The notes beneath the pieces were generated by a model that saw only the letters and a program-made list of their open reading frames with translations, made no database searches and had not been told where the DNA came from. Below, piece after piece: positions 8,246 to 15,770 of a stretch of DNA of 64,000 bases. Each line of letters starts with the position of its first letter. Within the stretch, counting starts at the first letter, position 1. Source of the stretch: Fodinibius sp036381435 (GTDB taxonomy: Bacteria; Bacteroidota; Rhodothermia; Balneolales; Balneolaceae); NCBI GenBank assembly GCA_036381435.1, contig DASVCW010000029.1, positions 15,838-79,837 of the forward strand. The letters run 5' to 3'. Made by a program: the position numbers and the translations under genes.

Positions 8246-10626
8246 TCACTTCTCAAACTATCCACGGGATTTGCCAGAGCCGCACGAATGCTCTGCCAGC
8301 TTACAGTAGCTAAAGCAATGAACAGGGCCAATGCTCCGGCCAGCAAAAAGATGCCGAAACCGATTTCAATCCGATAGGCAAAATCCTGCAGCCATTGCTG
8401 CATAAAGTACCAGGCAATGGGTACGGCTATTACAAATCCAATGAGTACCAGCTTCAGGAAGTCTTTACTAAGCAGGCTTACAATGTTTGAAACGGTAGCT
8501 CCCATTACTTTGCGAATGCCTATTTCTTTGGTTCTGCGCTCACTAGCATAGGCGGCCAGACCAAAAAGGCCGAGGCAGGCGATGAAGATGGCAATGCAAA
8601 AGAATATGGTGAAAATACGTGCAATTCTATGCTCCGAACGATAAAGTTGTTCAAAAGCTTCATTCAGAAAAAAGTAATCAAACGGATAGTTTGGTGCGAA
8701 TTGAAGCCAGATCTGTTCGATCTGCTCAAGTGCCTGCTTCAGTTCATTTGTATTGATTTTTACAGCGGTGTATGCTACCCATCTTTGATAATGCCGAATG
8801 AATATGGGGGCAATTTTTTCATGAAAAGAGGTGAAGTGGAAATTTTCTACAACGCCAATAACTGTCTGGGGGTCTTGGCCTCCAAATGAAATAGTTTTTC
8901 CTACCGGATCTTTCCAGCCAAGTTCAGCTACTGCAACTTCATTGAGGAGTACAGCTTCTTTTAAATCAGTTGGTCGTTGAGCAGAGAGCTGTCGGCCTGT
9001 CTTCAGCTTTATGCCGAGCGTTTCTAAATAATCAACATCTACATCGAACTGAATCATTGATAGATTGCCATCGTATCCTTCCGCTTCCACTGAAAATGAA
9101 GGAGTGCCCTTGGTGGGTATTGTGGTAGATATGCTTGCGGCTGTAACTTGTGGGCTTTGAAGTAATTCTTGCTTAAAAGTCTCTGCCTTCTCCGTACTGA
9201 AAGCTCCTTGTAATGGAATGACTATAACATGTTCGGCATTGAGTCCCAACTGTTTGTCTTGAATAAAATCAAGCTGCAACCAAACAACAGCAGCGCTGAT
9301 CAACATTAAAACAGATACTGCAAATTGAAAAACTACCATTCCTTTACGTACAAAGGCGCTTCCCAATCCCGTTTGAGTGTCTCCCATAAGTACTTTTCTT
9401 GGATAAAAAGCCGATAAAACCAATGCAGGATAAGCTCCCGAAAACAAACCCACTATTAAAATTGTGATACTAAATACAGCTATAAACGTCGGATGACCAA
9501 TAAACCCTGTACTTAATGAGATACCCGCCAACTGTTCGACAATGGGTAGCAGCACCTGTACAAACCCCAAAGCCAAAATGCCGGCAATTATGCAAAACAG
9601 TAAAGATTCGCCAAGGAACTGCCATGCAAGCTCAATGCGAGATGCTCCCGCTGTTTTTCTTACACCCACCTCTCTTGCTCGCCTCCCGGCGCTTGCAGTT
9701 GCCAAATTCATATAGTTAGCAGATGCAACGAGTAAAACCATGATGGCCACCGTTATGAAAATATAAACATAACGAATGTCTCCCGAAGGCCCCAACTCAT
9801 TGTCAGCGGGTGAATGCAGATAAATACGCGAAAGAGGTTCTAATTGGTATTTAGTACTTATGAAGTAGTGACTTTTAGCTCGATCTTGTAAAAGAGCAGG
9901 CAGCTTCTTTTCCAGTTCACTTGCCGAAGCATCAGATCTGAGTAATAAATATGTAGGAAAGGCGGCCATATTCCAGCCTCCGTTATATTCAACCATCATT
10001 CGATGCCTCTGATCATATTTCGTAGCGAAGGATGTAACAAAACGATATTGAATAGAAGAATTTGCAGGTGCATTTTCTATTACACCGGTTACTTCATAAG
10101 ATTGTTCATTTTCAAGAATAATACTTTCTCCAAGCGGGTTTTTACTTCCGAAATATTTTTCAGCCATTGATTCGCTCAGCACAACCGTATATGGCCGTTG
10201 AAGGGCTGTTTGTGGATTACCACTTAATAATTTAAAGGAAAATACACTGAAGAAGCTGGAATCTGCATACAAAAGCCCAGTTTCATAAAAACTCTTGGCT
10301 CCGTACCGGACTAAAATTGGCCTTGACGATTTGCTGAATTGTACAGCTTGCAGAACTTCAGGATACGCTTTTTCTAAAAGTGGCCCTAAAGGAGCGGGTT
10401 GAGAAATTTTTAATTCTGCTACGCCTTCTACAGAATCCATACGAGCAACACGATATATTCTCTCAGCCTTTTTGTGAAAACCATCATAACTCAATTTATG
10501 CTGTACAAAAAGAGCAATTATAATACACACCGCAAAACCTATAGCCAATCCAAATATATTTATGAAGGTGTAGCCTTTATGCGATTTGAGATTACGAAAT
10601 GCTATTTTGAGGTAGTTTTTTAACAT
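8242..10626 (-). CDS. FtsX/MacB-like ABC transporter permease, paralog 5
   Basis: A 794-residue permease starting MLKNYLKIAFRNLKSHKG. It has the same arrangement as the other paralogs: N-terminal helix (about 20-42), periplasmic MacB_PCD domain, three helices, then a second half with RRTKEIGIRKVMGATVSN and three C-terminal helices. The first FtsX domain carries RAREVGVRKTAGASR. This is the first permease downstream of the small exported protein and the ATPase gene, so it is the most likely direct partner of that ATPase. The last 200 or so bp are nearly the same at DNA level as in the other paralogs, which suggests recent recombination between copies. Confidence 0.93.
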   Translation of the reverse strand: MLKNYLKIAFRNLKSHKGYTFINIFGLAIGFAVCIIIALFVQHKLSYDGFHKKAERIYRVARMDSVEGVAELKISQPAPLGPLLEKAYPEVLQAVQFSKSSRPILVRYGAKSFYETGLLYADSSFFSVFSFKLLSGNPQTALQRPYTVVLSESMAEKYFGSKNPLGESIILENEQSYEVTGVIENAPANSSIQYRFVTSFATKYDQRHRMMVEYNGGWNMAAFPTYLLLRSDASASELEKKLPALLQDRAKSHYFISTKYQLEPLSRIYLHSPADNELGPSGDIRYVYIFITVAIMVLLVASANYMNLATASAGRRAREVGVRKTAGASRIELAWQFLGESLLFCIIAGILALGFVQVLLPIVEQLAGISLSTGFIGHPTFIAVFSITILIVGLFSGAYPALVLSAFYPRKVLMGDTQTGLGSAFVRKGMVVFQFAVSVLMLISAAVVWLQLDFIQDKQLGLNAEHVIVIPLQGAFSTEKAETFKQELLQSPQVTAASISTTIPTKGTPSFSVEAEGYDGNLSMIQFDVDVDYLETLGIKLKTGRQLSAQRPTDLKEAVLLNEVAVAELGWKDPVGKTISFGGQDPQTVIGVVENFHFTSFHEKIAPIFIRHYQRWVAYTAVKINTNELKQALEQIEQIWLQFAPNYPFDYFFLNEAFEQLYRSEHRIARIFTIFFCIAIFIACLGLFGLAAYASERRTKEIGIRKVMGATVSNIVSLLSKDFLKLVLIGFVIAVPIAWYFMQQWLQDFAYRIEIGFGIFLLAGALALFIALATVSWQSIRAALANPVDSLRSE

Positions 10627-10691
10627 AATTTGAGATTTTTATGTTATCAGTTGATAGGGCGTGGACTTACGGTTTTAAACTCCTATTTAAC

Positions 10692-11132
10692 CTATTGATC
10701 ATCATTACTCCATGCACTTATCACACCTCCGGGGCTTTCATAATGAGAAAGCTCAACGAACCCATCGCTTATTGCGCGCAATATGATCTTCTCTCCGCTG
10801 CTGTTTTCTTCTCCTAAGAACTCGACTTCAATTCTGCCTTCTGACGCCACTTTAAACAGTGCTTCAAAATCCTGCCCATCGATCTTGAATTCAAAAGGAG
10901 TAGTCTTGCGAGTGAACTGACGTGCATCGTCTCCCTCAACTTCTAACTGGAGCACCTTAACGACTGGCTTCACCCCCTCATTGGCAGCAGTGACGCGAAT
11001 GATGTAGAAAGACTCTTCGGAAACTGATGCATCTTGACAGAGAGCTGCGACCGGCAGCAACAAAAGGGCGAGCGTATAAATCGTCAGTTTTATCTCTGTC
11101 TTTTTTGTGATTGTTAAAGATATCCTTTTCAT
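10692..11132 (-). CDS. Small exported protein of unknown function in the ABC exporter operon
   Basis: A 146-residue protein with a signal peptide (basic start MKRISLTITKKTEIK, hydrophobic IYTLALLLLPVAALC, cleavage near residue 32). The mature part is beta-rich and acidic, with no cysteines and no domain I recognise. It lies between the ATPase gene and permease paralog 5 on the same strand. An accessory periplasmic or lipid-anchored role in the exporter is only inference from position; the cysteine at the end of the hydrophobic run could also be a lipobox-like residue (AALC). Confidence 0.6.
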   Translation of the reverse strand: MKRISLTITKKTEIKLTIYTLALLLLPVAALCQDASVSEESFYIIRVTAANEGVKPVVKVLQLEVEGDDARQFTRKTTPFEFKIDGQDFEALFKVASEGRIEVEFLGEENSSGEKIILRAISDGFVELSHYESPGGVISAWSNDDQ

Positions 11133-11147
11133 ATTATTGATTTTTTG

Positions 11148-11242
11148 TTTGTTGTGAGTTAGTAGTCAGTGGTTAGTTGTTTTGCAGATGCATCCCCTTA
11201 GGAGGGGCATACAACTGACAACTAACCACATACAACTATCCA
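11148..11242. repeat. Inverted repeat of TTAGT/ACTAA words (family K)
   Basis: GTGGTTAGTTGT (11169-11180) faces GACAACTAACCAC (11218-11230), with ATCCCCTTAGGAGGGGCAT as a smaller hairpin in the loop. It separates the ATPase gene from the small exported protein gene. As RNA it would fold strongly and could act as a processing or attenuation site. It also resembles the degenerate word repeats elsewhere in the window. Confidence 0.6.
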
Positions 11243-11247
11243 GCCCT

Positions 11248-11937
11248 TCACACATGAAATCCTTCCTGCATACTTTCAGTAACGACATGACCATCAAACA
11301 GGTTGATGACGCGGCGGGCGTAGTCGGCATCATGCGGAGAGTGGGTGACCATTACAATGGTAGTTCCCTTTTCGTTGTATTCAGCCAACAGTTTCATCAC
11401 TTCGTCGCCATGGTCTGAGTCGAGGTTACCGGTCGGCTCATCGGCTAAAATTAACTTTGCATCGGCTACCGTGGCACGGGCGATGGCAACACGCTGCTGT
11501 TGTCCACCTGAAAGCTGCTGAGGAAAGTGGTCCCGGCGGTGCATCATATTCATACGCTCGAGTACAGCTTCTACTTTTTCTTTTCGTACGTCGGATGAAA
11601 TTCCTAAATAGAGCAACGGCAACTCTACATTTTCATAGACATTCAGCTCGTCTATCAAATTAAAACTCTGGAATACGAAACCAATATTGCCTTTGCGCAG
11701 TTGTGCGCGATCGCGCTCCGACTCGTTGGAAACATCCTGACCCATAAAGTGGTATTCTCCATCTGTGGGATTATCCAGCAGGCCCATTATGTTCAAAAGG
11801 GTGGATTTACCGCAACCCGATGGACCCATAATTGCTACAAATTCACCCGCTTCAATGTCAAGATTCACATTATTTAGGGCCGTGGTTTCAACTTCTTCGG
11901 TAGTGTAGATTTTTTTTAGGTTTTTTGTCTTTATCAT
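11248..11937 (-). CDS. ABC transporter ATP-binding protein (LolD/MacB type)
   Basis: A 229-residue stand-alone nucleotide-binding protein. Walker A is GPSGCGKST (about 39-47), the Q-loop lies in VFQSFNLIDELNVYENV, the signature is LSGGQQQR (about 141-148), Walker B is LILADEPTGNLDS with the glutamate in place, and the H-loop is MVTHS. Length and the NLIDELNV pattern fit the LolD/MacB/FtsE group, which energises FtsX-type permeases. It sits between the HlyD-type adaptor gene and the permease array, so it probably powers one or more of those permeases. Confidence 0.95.
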   Translation of the reverse strand: MIKTKNLKKIYTTEEVETTALNNVNLDIEAGEFVAIMGPSGCGKSTLLNIMGLLDNPTDGEYHFMGQDVSNESERDRAQLRKGNIGFVFQSFNLIDELNVYENVELPLLYLGISSDVRKEKVEAVLERMNMMHRRDHFPQQLSGGQQQRVAIARATVADAKLILADEPTGNLDSDHGDEVMKLLAEYNEKGTTIVMVTHSPHDADYARRVINLFDGHVVTESMQEGFHV

Positions 11938-11956
11938 AATGGTTTGATTGGTTTAG

Positions 11957-12404
11957 TGCGCGGCGCGTGGAGCAAGGCGCATGGCGTTTTAGGTTAGAGT
12001 GATTTTTTGAAGTTGGTGATCATTCTGCTTAGATGTTCTAAATCGTCCAGCAGGGTGTCATGCTCTTCTTCATCAATAAATTTTCTGCGATTTAGCATAA
12101 TTACTACATTCGCATTTTCAAAGGTTGAGCTGTGAGCTATATCTAAATACCGCGCAAAAACTTTTTTTGAATGAGAGCCTGAACCTTCTGCTATATTATT
12201 TGACATGCTAAGCCCCGACCCACGAAGTTGATCTGCAAATCGGAATAGCTTTTTCCTTTCCAATTCATCAGCGATATCGAACAGTCTGTCTGCAATCTGC
12301 ATTGCTTTTTTCCATATCTCCAAATCCTGAAATCTAAATCTCGCCATATTTAATGTCTTCGTTAATGTTGCTCCCTGCCCCACGCGCCATGCTCCATGCT
12401 CGTC
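11957..12404. mobile_element. Putative S23-ORF element with family A inverted repeats (A4)
   Basis: The left arm (11957-11990) holds GGCGCGTGGAGCAAGGCGCA and ATGGCGTTTT. The right arm (12368-12404) holds TGCTCCCTGCCCCACGCGCC and ATGCTCCATG, the inverted counterpart. Between them is one four-helix-bundle ORF. The right arm reaches the stop codon of the hlyD-like gene. The unit breaks an operon (adaptor gene to ATPase gene) without damaging either gene. An inverted-repeat unit carrying an S23-type ORF has the same build as the intervening sequences known from some bacterial 23S rRNA genes; mobility here is inference. Confidence 0.55.
11994..12347 (-). CDS. Four-helix bundle protein (S23 / 23S rRNA intervening-sequence family)
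   Basis: A 117-residue protein with the family hallmarks FRFQDLEIWKKA at the start, LRGSGLSMSNNIAEGSG in the middle and SSTFENANVV before the last helices, with no catalytic motif. I chose the ATG at 12347 (MARFRFQDLEIW) because the 12 upstream codons are repeat-derived and the copy at 13906 starts the same way. The family was first noticed in intervening sequences of 23S rRNA genes, and its fold is shared with Avd proteins of diversity-generating retroelements. The biochemical role is not settled. It is flanked by inverted family A repeats. Confidence 0.88.
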   Translation of the reverse strand: MARFRFQDLEIWKKAMQIADRLFDIADELERKKLFRFADQLRGSGLSMSNNIAEGSGSHSKKVFARYLDIAHSSTFENANVVIMLNRRKFIDEEEHDTLLDDLEHLSRMITNFKKSL

Positions 12405-13653
12405 ATTCCAAATTCAACACTTCACTATCCCCGAAAGTATCATAGCTCGAAGTGATCACTTCGTCACCCGGTCCAAGCCCCGAGAGTACTTCAAAATATT
12501 CCGGGTTTTGTCTTCCGAGGCGGATATTGTGGCGGTATGCTTTACTGCCATCTGCTGAAATCAGATAAACCCAGTTTCCGCCGGTGGTTTGATAAAAGCC
12601 TCCCCGGGCCAATATAATCGCCTGCGATGATTCTCCCAGTTCAAGCCGGATACGTAATGTTTGGCCGCGTCGTAAACCAGCCGGACCTGCTCCGGAAAAT
12701 TCCATATCAATCTTAAATTGGCCGTCTTTTACTACCGGATATACTTTGGTGATATTCAGATTATAGGTAGAATCACCGATCTCTACCGTTCCTTGTAATC
12801 CCTTTCTTATTCTTGCCAAATAATACTCATCAATGTTTAAACGAATTTTATAATCATCCAAAATGGCTACCTGGCCGATACGTTCGCCTGCTGAAATAGA
12901 CTGGCCGAGGTTGAGTTGAATGGTGGAAAGTAATCCCGATATAGGCGCTGTAATTACGAGTTTGTCCAGTATGTTTTGAACGCCTGCCAAACTTTTTTGC
13001 ATCCGTAGCAGCGACTCATCAATCTGGCTAAGTTGCCGTTGAGCTTTGATGGAATCCTGCCGGAATGTTGTATAAAGTAGCTGATACCGTTTTTGCTGAT
13101 ATTCAAAATTTTCACGAGCTTCATCAAATTTCTGCTCAGCAATTACCTTTTTGTCATAAAGTTTTTCCAGGCGCTGGAACGTTGAACCCGCAATCGATAA
13201 TTGATATTCGGCATTGGCTAACTGGGTTTTAAGGCTTCTGACATTCTTTTTAATATTGAGACGCGAATTACGGGTTTGATTGATCTGATCATAGATAGCG
13301 GAGGTTCGTTGAAGCACTCGCAGCTTCAGGGCTGAGTTAGAGAGTGTTAAAACCGTATCACCTTGTTCAACCATTGTTCCCGATTCGATATTGATATCTT
13401 CCACTATGCCGCCCTGTAGTGCCGCGAGGTATACGGTTTTTATAGGCTTCACCGTACCCGTTACCGCAATAAATTCCTGAAATGCCCCTTCTTTGACCGT
13501 ACTGATGGTTAATTTTTCTTTCTCCACGTTAAGGGTAGAGCGTAAATCCATGGAGATAAAAGCGTATGAAAAGAATGCGATAAAAATAAAGCCTCCGCCA
13601 AACATAGCTATCCGTTTCGAAGACCAGAATTTTTTTTCGATTTTCTTATCCAT
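12403..13653 (-). CDS. HlyD-type periplasmic adaptor of an ABC/RND-like efflux system
   Basis: A 416-residue membrane fusion protein. It has one N-terminal membrane anchor (about 12-30), a biotinyl-lipoyl-like segment (GGIVEDINIESGTMVEQGD, about 85-105), a long alpha-helical hairpin (about 120-225), the second lipoyl half (APISGLLSTIQLNLGQSIS) and C-terminal beta-barrel domains. Such adaptors link an inner-membrane ABC transporter to an outer-membrane channel. As first gene after a sigma54-type promoter and upstream of the ATPase and permeases, it is probably the MacA-like part of this exporter. No TolC-like gene is in this locus. Confidence 0.9.
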   Translation of the reverse strand: MDKKIEKKFWSSKRIAMFGGGFIFIAFFSYAFISMDLRSTLNVEKEKLTISTVKEGAFQEFIAVTGTVKPIKTVYLAALQGGIVEDINIESGTMVEQGDTVLTLSNSALKLRVLQRTSAIYDQINQTRNSRLNIKKNVRSLKTQLANAEYQLSIAGSTFQRLEKLYDKKVIAEQKFDEARENFEYQQKRYQLLYTTFRQDSIKAQRQLSQIDESLLRMQKSLAGVQNILDKLVITAPISGLLSTIQLNLGQSISAGERIGQVAILDDYKIRLNIDEYYLARIRKGLQGTVEIGDSTYNLNITKVYPVVKDGQFKIDMEFSGAGPAGLRRGQTLRIRLELGESSQAIILARGGFYQTTGGNWVYLISADGSKAYRHNIRLGRQNPEYFEVLSGLGPGDEVITSSYDTFGDSEVLNLE

Positions 13654-13735
13654 TCCGGCACTGGAGATATCTTTGATAGATTTCTTACTCGTCCCTGTTT
13701 TTTCGTTTTAGATCTTATGACTGCTATACTGCTAG

Positions 13736-13751
13736 TACAATATCTGTGCCA
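13736..13751 (-). promoter_or_regulatory. Putative sigma54 (-24/-12) promoter for the exporter operon
   Basis: On the minus strand the sequence TGGCAC-AGATA-TTGTA matches the sigma54 consensus TGGCAC-N5-TTGCA with one mismatch. It lies about 83 bp upstream of the adaptor start codon. A sigma54-type response regulator is encoded divergently nearby, which makes the site more believable than sequence alone would. Confidence 0.6.
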
Positions 13752-13825
13752 GTTGCTAAAAGGATGATTAAAGGCTGTAGACAGGGTTGCTAAATTTTAT
13801 AAATGTTCGTAAATGTACAGTGGGT

Positions 13826-13839
13826 GTTCGATTTCGAAC
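13826..13839. promoter_or_regulatory. Dyad GTTCG-N4-CGAAC, candidate activator-binding site
   Basis: A perfect 5-bp inverted repeat with a 4-bp spacer, about 75 bp upstream of the -24 element of the putative sigma54 promoter. A related TGTTCG half-site occurs at about 13804. The distance fits an enhancer site for an NtrC-type regulator. Assignment to the regulator at 14312 is inference. Confidence 0.4.
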
Positions 13840-14294
13840 GCATGGGGCATGGGGCAAAGCGCATAGCATACTTCACAATTAAATAACTTCATTTATCAAA
13901 TTATTATGGCAAAGTTTAGATTTCAAGATTTAGAGATATGGAAAATGGCTATTGAAATTGCAGACGAGTTATTTGAAATTGCTGATAAGCTTGAGAAAAA
14001 AAGTTATTTCGATTTGCTGACCAACTACGAGGCTCAGGAATGGGTATGTCAAATAATATTGCAGAAGGATCAGGCTCAAGATTCAACAAAGCATTCAAGC
14101 GATATCTTGATTATGCAAAGAGTTCAACCTTTGAAAATGCTAATATTGTAGTTCTTTTGGCAAGGAGGGATATTCTTGAAAAGAAGCAAGAAGAAGAACT
14201 TTTAGAAAAACTTGATCATCTTTGCAGAAAAATAACCAATTTTCAAAAATCCCTTTAGAAAACGCCATGCGCTATGCTCCACGCTCCATGTGAA
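13839..14294. mobile_element. Second putative S23-ORF element with family A inverted repeats (A5)
   Basis: The left arm (13839-13872) contains GCATGGGGCATGGGGCAAAG and CGCATAGCAT. The right arm (14258-14294) contains AACGCCATGCGCTATGCTCC and ACGCTCCATG, the inverted counterpart. One frameshifted four-helix-bundle ORF fills the middle. The unit sits between the response-regulator gene and the adaptor promoter, that is, in the control region of the locus. Confidence 0.55.
13906..14258 (+). pseudogene. Four-helix bundle protein gene with a -1 frameshift in an A7 run
   Basis: The first frame gives MAKFRFQDLEIWKMAIEI... up to KLEKKS, then leaves the family pattern. A second frame from about 14003 restores LFRFADQLRGSGMGMSNN and runs to KITNFQKSL and a stop at 14256-14258. 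The break is at seven As (13996-14002); one extra A would give KKKLFRFADQ, as in the intact copy at 11994. The two copies are clearly homologous along their length but diverged, so this is not a recent duplicate. A lost base, a sequencing indel, or slippage on the A run are all possible. Confidence 0.75.
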
Positions 14295-14311
14295 TTATCA
14301 AAAAGTAAACT

Positions 14312-15691
14312 ATGACAACCAACAGTAAAGGCAAAATACTCATTGTTGATGATGACCGCGACATACTGCAAGCGGCAAAAATGTATCTTAAGCAACATTT
14401 CGATCATATAGATACTGAAATGAATCCAAAGGCTATACCCGAATACTTTGAAAAAACAAGCTATGATGTAGTGTTGTTGGATATGAATTTTACCGAAGAT
14501 GTAAGCAGTGGCACTGAGGGGTACCAATGGCTTCAAAAAATTTTGGAGATAGATCCTTCGGTGGCTGTGGTGTTGATTACCGCCTATGGAGATGTAGAAA
14601 AAGCCGTAAAAGCTATTAAGATGGGTGCCACTGATTTTGTTGTCAAACCCTGGCAAAATGAGAAATTGCTGGCTACCATTCATTCCGCGCTCAATCTTTC
14701 CGAATCACTTCGGGAAGCTGATTCACTTCGCAATCGCCAGCGGCAGCTAAATGCTCAAATAGATCAACACTATCAGGAAATGATCGGTCAAAGTGCTGCG
14801 ATGAACAACGTTTTTGAAACGATTGAAAAGGTAGCGGATACGCCGGCCAATGTATTAATCACCGGTGAAAACGGAACCGGCAAGGGGCTTGTAGCACGTG
14901 CGTTGCATCGCCGGTCGGACCGCTCTGAGGAAGTATTTATACATGTAGATATAGGTTCAATCAGTGAAAGCCTGTTTGAGAGTGAACTCTTTGGTCATGC
15001 CAAAGGGGCCTTTACTGATGCTAAAGAAGCCAAACCGGGCCGTTTTGAAGTGGCTGATAGAGGTACGCTTTTTTTAGATGAAATTGGAAATCTTCCCCTT
15101 GCTCTTCAAGCCAAACTGTTATCAGCTATTGAGAGCAGAAAAACAACCAGAATGGGTTCAAATAAACCATTAGATGTTGATATTCGCTTAGTTTGTGCAA
15201 CTAATAAGGCAATGGATCAATTATCGGATGAAAAGTTTTTCCGTCAGGATTTGCTTTATCGAATTAACACCATACACATCAAAATGCCATCTTTGAGAGA
15301 TCGTAAAGAGGATATACCACTGTTGGTACGACACTTCATTCAAAAATTCGGGAAAAAGTATGACAAAGAAATTAAAACATTATCGCAATCGGCGATGCAG
15401 GAACTCAAGCAATATCAATGGCCCGGTAATGTACGCGAGCTACAGCACGCGGTGGAGCGTGCCGTTATCATGGCTAATACTTCCATCCTAAAACCGGATG
15501 ATTTGCTGGTTACCTCTTCTGTAAAAGCGGGTGATTCATCCCGTACTGACAATTATAATCTGGAACAAGTGGAAGGCGCTGTTATCAGAAAGGCGCTGGA
15601 TAAACATGATGGAAATATTTCAAGAACGGCTGAAGAGCTGGGTATTTCGCGTGCTGCCCTTTATCGGAGGATAGAGAAATATGATTTGTGA
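14312..15691 (+). CDS. Sigma54-dependent response regulator (NtrC family)
   Basis: 459 residues. The receiver domain (about 7-125) has the acidic pair DDD at 13-15, the phosphoacceptor Asp57 (VVLLDMNF) and the conserved Lys (VVKPW). The AAA+ domain has Walker A GENGTGKG, the sigma54-contact loop as GAFTDA (a common variant of GAFTGA), LFLDEIGNL and an arginine-finger region. A Fis-type HTH is at the end (GNISRTAEELGISRAALYRR). It forms a two-component pair with the kinase at 15771 and probably activates the sigma54-type promoter upstream of the adaptor gene. Confidence 0.96.
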   Translation: MTTNSKGKILIVDDDRDILQAAKMYLKQHFDHIDTEMNPKAIPEYFEKTSYDVVLLDMNFTEDVSSGTEGYQWLQKILEIDPSVAVVLITAYGDVEKAVKAIKMGATDFVVKPWQNEKLLATIHSALNLSESLREADSLRNRQRQLNAQIDQHYQEMIGQSAAMNNVFETIEKVADTPANVLITGENGTGKGLVARALHRRSDRSEEVFIHVDIGSISESLFESELFGHAKGAFTDAKEAKPGRFEVADRGTLFLDEIGNLPLALQAKLLSAIESRKTTRMGSNKPLDVDIRLVCATNKAMDQLSDEKFFRQDLLYRINTIHIKMPSLRDRKEDIPLLVRHFIQKFGKKYDKEIKTLSQSAMQELKQYQWPGNVRELQHAVERAVIMANTSILKPDDLLVTSSVKAGDSSRTDNYNLEQVEGAVIRKALDKHDGNISRTAEELGISRAALYRRIEKYDL

Positions 15692-15740
15692 GTGCATGAG
15701 GCAGGGGGCAGGGGGCAAGGTGCATAGCGTGAGCTCAGCC
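15690..15740. repeat. Single family A repeat arm (A6)
   Basis: GAGTGCATGAGGCAGGGGGC followed by AGGGGGCAAGGTGCATAGCG begins at the stop codon of the response regulator and fills the gap before the kinase gene. It has the family A words in plus orientation only, without an obvious inverted partner nearby. Confidence 0.55.
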
Positions 15741-15770
15741 TTATTCTATTGTTAATAGACAATAAAACTT

